Part shown: piece by piece, positions 7,297-11,021 of the stretch
Layout of the letters: each line of letters begins with the position of its first letter
Position numbering within the stretch: the first letter of the stretch is position 1
Assembly: GCA_964523005.1 (NCBI GenBank)
Contig: CAZFZL010000049.1
Coordinates: forward strand, 1 to 11,021
DNA: 11,021 nucleotides
Reading direction: 5' to 3'
From: UMGS1307 sp964523005
GTDB lineage: Bacteria > Bacillota > Clostridia > Oscillospirales > CAG-382
Translations under genes and position numbers: made by a program
The notes under the pieces: generated by a model
Told to the model about the DNA's origin: nothing
Databases searched by the model: none
What the model saw: only the letters and a program-made list of their open reading frames with translations

Positions 7297-7325
7297 ATTG
7301 TACACTATATCACATCGGATGTCAA
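7297..7325 (-). promoter_or_regulatory. Sigma-A promoter for the lipoprotein gene
   Basis: On the minus strand TTGACA (7320-7325), a 17-nt spacer and TACAAT (7297-7302) put the transcription start near 7290. This leaves a 5' leader of about 74 nt in which I see no convincing riboswitch fold. Confidence 0.78.
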
Positions 7326-7416
7326 GAGCATTTTTGCGTATTATGACGGGAAAATGTATACGCTGAAAAATCATTGTGATGCTCCCGCGAAATGGAGCTA
7401 TCACCGCGGTATGCTC
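7326..7416. other. Gap between divergent promoters
   Basis: This is the central part of the 267-nt space between the lipoprotein and acetyltransferase genes, between the two -35 boxes. I see no gene, strong hairpin or long repeat in it. The only palindrome is the short ACCGCGGT at 7403-7410. Confidence 0.5.
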
Positions 7417-7445
7417 TTGAAAAACCGATAAATCGGGTGTATAAT
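7417..7445 (+). promoter_or_regulatory. Sigma-A promoter for the GNAT acetyltransferase gene
   Basis: TTGAAA (7417-7422), a 17-nt spacer and a perfect TATAAT (7440-7445) predict a start near 7452, where a short AGCCGGCT palindrome (7452-7459) begins. The leader to the ATG is about 32 nt. Confidence 0.78.
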
Positions 7446-7483
7446 CAGTAAAGCCGGCTGCACCGGAAAAAGGAAGACATGAA

Positions 7484-8056
7484 ATGAACAATAAATATAT
7501 GATAGTACCGCTCCCTGTTCTCGAAACGAAACGCCTCACGCTGCGCCAGCTGGAGCGTACGGACTGCGACGACGTTTATCGTTATGCGTCACTTTCGCAA
7601 ACGACGCGCTATCTGCTATGGTCGCCTCATCTAAATCTTTTTGAGACAAAGGGGTATTTGGATTATGCCCGTAAAAATTACAGGACAGGCGATTTTTTTG
7701 ACTGGGGAATAGTGTATAAACAGACTGAAGCCGTTATCGGCACCGTAGGCTTTACGACGGTTGATTTTCAGAACAACAAAGCCGAAATAGGCTATGTGCT
7801 GTCGCCGGAATATCATCATATGGGGCTTGCGTCGGAAGCGGTTGAGCGGATACTCCGATTTGCGTTTGACAAGGTCTGCTTTGAGCGGCTTGAAGCACAT
7901 ATAATGGAAGAAAATATACCGTCACGGAAGCTTGCCGAAAAACACGGCTTCACCCTTGACGGTATAATGAAAAAGTATCTTTTTGTAAAAGGCGAATACA
8001 AAAACATTTGTATTTATTCGCTTTTGAGGGAGGATTTCAAAGATATTACAGTGTAA
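7484..8056 (+). CDS. GNAT-family N-acetyltransferase (RimJ/RimL type)
   Basis: The 190-residue protein matches the Acetyltransf_3 (RimJ/RimL-like) branch of the GNAT fold. It opens with the family signature LETKRLTLRQLERTD and has the acetyl-CoA pyrophosphate loop at residues 110-116 (YHHMGLA, a QxxGxG/A-type motif). It continues with LEAHIMEENIPSRKLAEKHGF and GEYKNICIYSLLRED, the usual C-terminal strands. Such enzymes move acetyl from acetyl-CoA to an amine, on proteins, antibiotics or small metabolites; the substrate cannot be inferred here. It is monocistronic with its own promoter. AAAGGAAG lies 7 nt ahead of the ATG at 7484. Another ATG at 7479 opens a two-codon frame, ATGAAATGA, whose stop overlaps this start. 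It converges on the next gene with a 25-nt gap and no clear terminator. Confidence 0.93.
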   Translation: MNNKYMIVPLPVLETKRLTLRQLERTDCDDVYRYASLSQTTRYLLWSPHLNLFETKGYLDYARKNYRTGDFFDWGIVYKQTEAVIGTVGFTTVDFQNNKAEIGYVLSPEYHHMGLASEAVERILRFAFDKVCFERLEAHIMEENIPSRKLAEKHGFTLDGIMKKYLFVKGEYKNICIYSLLREDFKDITV

Positions 8057-8081
8057 CTCTGCAGCAGACCATATTTATATC

Positions 8082-8837
8082 TCAGCGCTTGACGGCACGC
8101 GTTGCATAATAACACGGTATGTTGTGGTCGTGGAGCGTGCCGGAGTTGTTCGTGTCCTGATATATCCCGGTAAGCGTGAATCCGGCGGCGAGCTGACCGC
8201 CGAGCTGTTCCTCTACCGTATGGGAAAACTGTATACCCCAATCGTTTTTAAGTGAATCAGAGTATTGCTTTTCGTTGACGAGCGGATTGAAGGGAAGCGT
8301 GTATTGCAGCTGTGTCTCGTTTTCGTCGTATGCGAAATTCAAACCGTTGTCAAGTCCGCAGAGCAGTATGCCGCCTTTTCTGAGGACGCGGTAGCACTCA
8401 TGCCATATCGACATCACGTCTTCAACGTAGCAGTTCGATACGGGATGAAACACGACATCAAAGCTTTCGTCTTCAAAAGGCAGCGGCTTTGTCATATCCG
8501 CGTGGACTGTCGTTATCTGATAGCCTTCTCTCTGCGCAACGAGCTTTTCGCTTTCGAGCTGTTCTTTGGAGTAGTCGAGCACAGTGCATATAGCGCCGAG
8601 CGCCGCAAATATGGGCATTTGCTGACCGCCGCCGGACGCGAGCCCTAGCACGCGGGAACCGTTGAGCTCGCCGAACCATTTTTTCGGTACGGGTTTCACA
8701 GGCGTGAGCAGCATGCTCCATTCGCCGCGCAGCGCCTTTTCGTAAACCTCATGGCTTATGCTCTTTCCCCATTCCCATCCTGAGCGCACCCAGCTGTCGA
8801 TCACATCTGAATTAATCTTTGTATATTGATCGTTCAT
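8082..8837 (-). CDS. Class I SAM-dependent methyltransferase, clostridial type
   Basis: The 251-residue protein has a Methyltransf_11-like core. The glycine-rich SAM loop VLGLASGGGQQ lies at about residues 63-73, the acidic post-I residue is in CTVLDYS (about 87), and motif II and III follow as PFEDESFDVVF and LRKGGILLCG. The N-terminal stretch (SWVRSGWEWGKSISHEVYEKAL) and the ASGGGQQ form of motif I are typical of a small-molecule-type methyltransferase group common in Clostridia. I cannot name a substrate. The start at 8837 is preferred because AAAGG lies 7 nt upstream; the ATG at 8852 (MKGCN) has no ribosome-binding site. It follows rpmB on the same strand after a 101-nt gap with a hairpin, and no good promoter is visible in that gap, so part of its expression may be read-through from rpmB. 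Confidence 0.9.
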   Translation of the reverse strand: MNDQYTKINSDVIDSWVRSGWEWGKSISHEVYEKALRGEWSMLLTPVKPVPKKWFGELNGSRVLGLASGGGQQMPIFAALGAICTVLDYSKEQLESEKLVAQREGYQITTVHADMTKPLPFEDESFDVVFHPVSNCYVEDVMSIWHECYRVLRKGGILLCGLDNGLNFAYDENETQLQYTLPFNPLVNEKQYSDSLKNDWGIQFSHTVEEQLGGQLAAGFTLTGIYQDTNNSGTLHDHNIPCYYATRAVKR

Positions 8838-8866
8838 ATTGCAACCTTTCATTTTAATATAAAGCT

Positions 8867-8906
8867 ATGACCGGAAGAGAGCCCGCATTACGGGTCTTCC
8901 GGTCAT
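8867..8906 (-). terminator. Bulged hairpin downstream of rpmB (weak terminator or attenuator)
   Basis: ATGACCGGAAGA pairs with TCTTCCGGTCAT (12 bp), with an inner CCCG/CGGG stem, a 3-nt bulge on one side and a CATTA loop. On the minus strand it is followed by AGCTTTATATT, a poor U-tract, so termination after rpmB may be partial. The plus strand has TTTTTTT nearby (8915-8921), but 8 nt away from the stem. Confidence 0.6.
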
Positions 8907-8938
8907 TTATGTGCTTTTTTTCGTCATATCGGACGGTC

Positions 8939-9124
8939 TCACGCTCTTTCGACTTTGCCGGAGCGCAGGCAGCGGCTGCATACATAAACAGTCTTATGCT
9001 CGCCATTGATGTTAGCTTTTACTTTTCTGATGTTTGGCTTCCAAGCTCTGTTGCTTCTCCTGTGAGAATGGGAAACCTTTATACCGAAGGTAACGCCCTT
9101 GTCACAATATTCGCATTTTGCCAT
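8939..9124 (-). CDS. rpmB: 50S ribosomal protein L28
   Basis: This 61-residue protein is L28 of the large ribosomal subunit. The core KVSHSHRRSNRAWKPNIRKV is diagnostic. It carries two CxxC pairs, C4/C7 and C49/C52, so it is the zinc-binding (C+) form rather than the cysteine-free paralogue that many bacteria induce under zinc starvation. Length is normal. GGAGGTG lies 8 nt ahead of the ATG. The gene has its own promoter and an unusually structured leader of about 140 nt, suggesting control at the RNA level. It ends 33 nt before a hairpin. It lies downstream of murC on the same strand, but its own promoter sits immediately after the murC stop. Confidence 0.97.
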   Translation of the reverse strand: MAKCEYCDKGVTFGIKVSHSHRRSNRAWKPNIRKVKANINGEHKTVYVCSRCLRSGKVERA

Positions 9125-9264
9125 CGTTCACACCTCCGTAATATTTATAGTAAGTTTTCCCCGTCATCCGGTGAAGTATAATGAAACCGTACGGGGAATT
9201 TCATTATCCGTCGGGATAGACCTGATCTGTGCTGAAAACATACTTACGGTTTGTTTTCACACAA
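9125..9264 (-). promoter_or_regulatory. Structured rpmB leader RNA with competing helices (candidate cis-regulator)
   Basis: Read on the minus strand, the leader can form: (1) an 8-bp hairpin, TGAAAACA with TGTTTTCA (9252-9259 and 9233-9240, 11-nt loop); (2) TATCC with GGATA (9214-9218 and 9205-9209); (3) a 9-bp hairpin, ATAATGAAA with TTTCATTAT (9199-9207 and 9178-9186); (4) an 8-bp pairing of that hairpin's loop, TTCCCCGT (9191-9198), with ACGGGGAA (9157-9164) downstream. Helices 3 and 4 are either alternatives or a pseudoknot. Helix 4 ends 19 nt before the GGAGG ribosome-binding site. Autoregulation by L28 is an inference; I do not recognise a named leader family. Confidence 0.55.
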
Positions 9265-9270
9265 TGCTAT

Positions 9271-9299
9271 ATATTACATTAAATTTTGCGTTTTGTCAA
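9271..9299 (-). promoter_or_regulatory. Sigma-A promoter for rpmB
   Basis: On the minus strand TTGACA (9294-9299), a 17-nt spacer and TAATAT (9271-9276) place the start near 9264. The -35 box begins only 30 nt after the murC stop codon. Confidence 0.8.
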
Positions 9300-9329
9300 G
9301 AACTTTTTTCAAAAAATCTTTCAGTTTTC

Positions 9330-10718
9330 TTATCCTTTTGTTTTTCCAACAGATGATGGCGCTTCAACGAGCTTTGCCGCAAAACGATTTATGTCTCCCG
9401 CTCCCATCGTGAGTATCAGATCGCCCTTTTTCGCGACGGTACAAACGGCGTTTTGCGTCTGCTCGAATGTGTCGAAGCCTTGCGCGCCCGGTATAAGCGA
9501 CGAGAGGGTGCGCGAGGTGTAGTTGTATATATTTTCTTCACGAGCAGCATATATCGGAGCGATGAAAACTACGTCGGCTGCGCTGAGTGCTTTTGCGAAT
9601 TCGGGAAGAAAATCGTGGAGCCGCGTATAGGTATGAGGCTCAAACACGGCGATTATGCGCCCGGTGCATATTCTGCGCGCCGCTTCAAGCGTAGCGGCTA
9701 TTTCCTGAGGATGGTGCGCATAGTCGTCATAGACGTTCGCACCGCCGCATTTTCCCTTGTATTCGAATCTGCGGCATACGCCGCAAAAAGCATGAAGTCC
9801 TTCACGGATTGCATCTGTACTGACATCGCTTATCACCGCGGCGGCGACGGCGGCAAGCGCGTTGGATATATTGTGTGTGCCGGGCACGGAAAGGTCGGCA
9901 TGCAACAGAAATTGTCCGTTTCGCTCTACGTCGAACGAAGCGTGACCTTCGTTGAACGTTATGCTTGCGGCGGTGAATTCAGCCGATGTATCATTGAGCG
10001 CGTAGGTATGTATCATACAGCCGCTGTTTCGTGCCGCTTCGAGCGCGTGCGGACTGTCGGCGTTGACGATCGCCGTCTTGCTTTTGCTGTTTTTTAAAAA
10101 CCTTGTAAACGATGCCGTCATCTGTTCGATCGAGTGAAAATAGTCCGTATGGTCATATTCGACGTTGAGCACGACGCACACCGTCGGATAGAACTGCAAA
10201 AATGAATCCATGTATTCGCATGCTTCGAAAATAAAGTTTCCGTCCTTGCCTGTTCGGAAGGTGGAGCTTATCGCCGGCAGCTCTGCGCCGACGAGTATGG
10301 TCGGGTCGCTGCTTCGCGATGAAAGAAATATCTGCGAGAGCATACCGCTCGTCGTCGACTTCCCGTGTGTGCCTGCGACGGCTATGGAATTCGGGTAGTC
10401 CCCCGCGATGCTTCCGAGCAGCTCAGCTCTGCTTATCATGGGTATCCCGGCATCCCTTACCGCCTTCATCTCTTCGTTGTCCTCGTGGAACGCGGCGGAG
10501 AATACGCATATATCGCTTTTTCTGCAATGCGAAGCGTCATGCGTGTAGTAAACGCAAATTCCTTCGCCTTCAAGCTTTTTCGTCGCTTCAGTGCAGCGTC
10601 TGTCATAACCCGACACGCCGTAGCCGCGCCTGTGCATTATCAGCGCGAGCGCCGACATGCTTATGCCTCCGATGCCGAGAAAGAAGTAGTTTTTATAATT
10701 ATCAAGACTGATGCTCAT
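9330..10718 (-). CDS. murC: UDP-N-acetylmuramate--L-alanine ligase
   Basis: MurC is the cytoplasmic ATP-dependent ligase that adds L-alanine to UDP-MurNAc, the first amino-acid step of peptidoglycan precursor synthesis. At 462 residues it is full length. The N-terminal UDP-binding Rossmann motif is FFLGIGGISMSALA. The ATP loop AGTHGKSTTSG lies at about residues 113-123. FEACEYMDSFLQFYP and NVEYDHTDYF carry central-domain Mg/ATP residues, and the C-terminal domain includes YDDYAHHPQEI, where MurC-type ligases bind ATP and the amino acid. The start at 10718 has AGGAAGGG 10 nt upstream and a strong promoter beyond it. It is not in a dcw cluster here. rpmB lies downstream on the same strand but has its own promoter. 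I see no clear intrinsic terminator after the stop, only AT-rich sequence. Confidence 0.97.
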   Translation of the reverse strand: MSISLDNYKNYFFLGIGGISMSALALIMHRRGYGVSGYDRRCTEATKKLEGEGICVYYTHDASHCRKSDICVFSAAFHEDNEEMKAVRDAGIPMISRAELLGSIAGDYPNSIAVAGTHGKSTTSGMLSQIFLSSRSSDPTILVGAELPAISSTFRTGKDGNFIFEACEYMDSFLQFYPTVCVVLNVEYDHTDYFHSIEQMTASFTRFLKNSKSKTAIVNADSPHALEAARNSGCMIHTYALNDTSAEFTAASITFNEGHASFDVERNGQFLLHADLSVPGTHNISNALAAVAAAVISDVSTDAIREGLHAFCGVCRRFEYKGKCGGANVYDDYAHHPQEIAATLEAARRICTGRIIAVFEPHTYTRLHDFLPEFAKALSAADVVFIAPIYAAREENIYNYTSRTLSSLIPGAQGFDTFEQTQNAVCTVAKKGDLILTMGAGDINRFAAKLVEAPSSVGKTKG

Positions 10719-10747
10719 GTGATGCCAGCCCTTCCTGTTGAAAATAA

Positions 10748-10764
10748 ACGGACGAAAAGTCCGT
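10748..10764 (-). promoter_or_regulatory. Hairpin at the 5' end of the murC transcript
   Basis: On the minus strand ACGGAC pairs with GTCCGT around a 5-nt TTTTC loop and is followed by TTTATTTTC. It begins at about +2 of the predicted transcript. It could be an operator, a 5'-stabilising hairpin or a weak terminator-like element; six pairs is marginal for termination. Confidence 0.4.
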
Positions 10765-10771
10765 ACTGTTC

Positions 10772-10801
10772 ATTATACTCCGAACGGCGGTGTTTTGTCA
10801 A
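10772..10801 (-). promoter_or_regulatory. Sigma-A promoter for murC
   Basis: On the minus strand TTGACA (10796-10801), an 18-nt spacer and a perfect TATAAT (10772-10777) predict a start near 10765. This gives a leader of about 47 nt before the murC ATG. Confidence 0.8.
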
Positions 10802-10818
10802 TGACTGCGCGTTATTTT

Positions 10819-10848
10819 GTTTTTTTCGGCAGAAATACCGAAAAAAAC
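10819..10848. repeat. 11-bp perfect inverted repeat between the murC and tRNA-Lys promoters
   Basis: GTTTTTTTCGG (10819-10829) is the exact inverted copy of CCGAAAAAAAC (10838-10848), with an 8-nt centre. The T-run is on the 5' side and the A-run on the 3' side. It therefore lacks terminator polarity on either strand. It lies about 17 bp upstream of the murC -35 box and 25 bp upstream of the tRNA -35 box, where A/T tracts can act as UP elements. Confidence 0.6.
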
Positions 10849-10872
10849 TTACTATATTTTTCGAAAATGATA

Positions 10873-10901
10873 TTGACAAAGAAGCAACGGTGTGCTAATA
10901 T
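10873..10901 (+). promoter_or_regulatory. Sigma-A promoter for tRNA-Lys
   Basis: TTGACA (10873-10878), a 17-nt spacer and TAATAT (10896-10901) predict a start near 10908, about 39 nt before the mature tRNA. The leader begins with the palindrome GTCCGGAC (10911-10918), followed by GGCATATGCC. Confidence 0.8.
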
Positions 10902-10946
10902 TAAAAAGCTGTCCGGACGGCATATGCCTGCCGGCAAACAAAATAT

Positions 10947-11021
10947 GCACCTTTAGCTCAGTTGGCAGAGCAACTGACTCTTAATCAGTGGGTCCCGGGT
11001 TCGAATCCCTGAAGGTGCACC
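10947..11021 (+). tRNA. tRNA-Lys, anticodon CTT (3' A of CCA beyond the window)
   Basis: The cloverleaf is complete. Acceptor GCACCTT (10947-10953) pairs with AAGGTGC (11012-11018). D-stem GCTC/GAGC, anticodon stem ACTGA/TCAGT, and the 7-nt loop CTCTTAA with anticodon CTT at 10980-10982, which reads AAG. The T-loop is TTCGAAT (11000-11006), the discriminator base is A11019, and an encoded CC follows, so CCA is genome-encoded and its last base is cut off. The T-stem CCGGG/CCCTG has one C-T mismatch, at positions 50-64 of the standard numbering. Confidence 0.96.

Noticed and set aside
8057..8081. Search for a terminator between the convergent acetyltransferase and methyltransferase genes.
   Set aside because: The 25-nt gap has no hairpin with a U-tract on either strand, so no terminator is called.
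9300..9329. AT-rich self-complementary stretch after the murC stop as an intrinsic terminator.
   Set aside because: The possible stem is almost all A-T with gaps and is followed by GACAAAACG rather than a U-tract; it also abuts the rpmB -35 box.
9453..10097. Plus-strand open frame (214 codons) opposite murC.
   Set aside because: murC is unambiguous on the minus strand; the plus frame shows no domain and starts without an SD.
10365..10898. Plus-strand open frame (177 codons) crossing the murC start and promoter region.
   Set aside because: It runs through the murC 5' end, its promoter and an AT-rich inverted repeat, and has no protein-like features.
1..11021. Mobile elements, CRISPR arrays or phage modules.
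   Set aside because: No transposase or integrase signature, terminal inverted repeats with target duplications, or regularly spaced repeats were seen on either strand.

Overview
The window looks like a chromosomal segment of a Gram-positive, low-to-mid GC gut-type Clostridia, probably Oscillospiraceae/Ruminococcaceae or a neighbour. This placement is inferred from gene content: a YerC/TrpR-like regulator, a four-cysteine L28, Hsp33, MurC, clostridial-style lipoprotein and DUF4855 proteins, and many vegetative sigma-A promoters with TTGACA-like -35 boxes and 17-bp spacers. I see no insertion sequence, integrase, phage gene or CRISPR array. Taxonomy was not tested by search.

Region 1 (1-2188) is a divergent carbohydrate-related pair. 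The 5' end of a GH27 alpha-galactosidase runs off the left edge on the minus strand. A 601-residue DUF4855 protein lies on the plus strand. Back-to-back promoters and short palindromes sit between them.

Region 2 (2228-5310) continues on the plus strand in what is probably the same transcription unit: a YerC/YecD-type TrpR-like regulator, a class I SAM-dependent methyltransferase, the redox chaperone Hsp33 (hslO) and an M24 Xaa-Pro aminopeptidase-type metallopeptidase. The first three are packed almost end to end. The peptidase is set apart by a 70-nt spacer with a strong hairpin over its Shine-Dalgarno sequence. A bidirectional terminator closes the unit.

Region 3 (5369-8837) holds an orphan solute-binding lipoprotein (minus strand, own promoter), a RimJ/RimL-type GNAT acetyltransferase (plus strand, own promoter) and a second SAM-dependent methyltransferase (minus strand).

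Region 4 (8867-11021) holds housekeeping genes: rpmB (L28) behind a roughly 140-nt leader with several mutually exclusive or pseudoknotted pairings, murC, and a divergent tRNA-Lys(CTT) whose 3' CCA is cut by the window end.

The protein families are mostly known. The points most worth a second look are regulatory: the rpmB leader RNA, the peptidase SD hairpin, and recurring GTCCG/CGGAC palindromes at predicted transcription starts. The other is the DUF4855 protein, which has extracellular-type accessory domains but no visible export signal.
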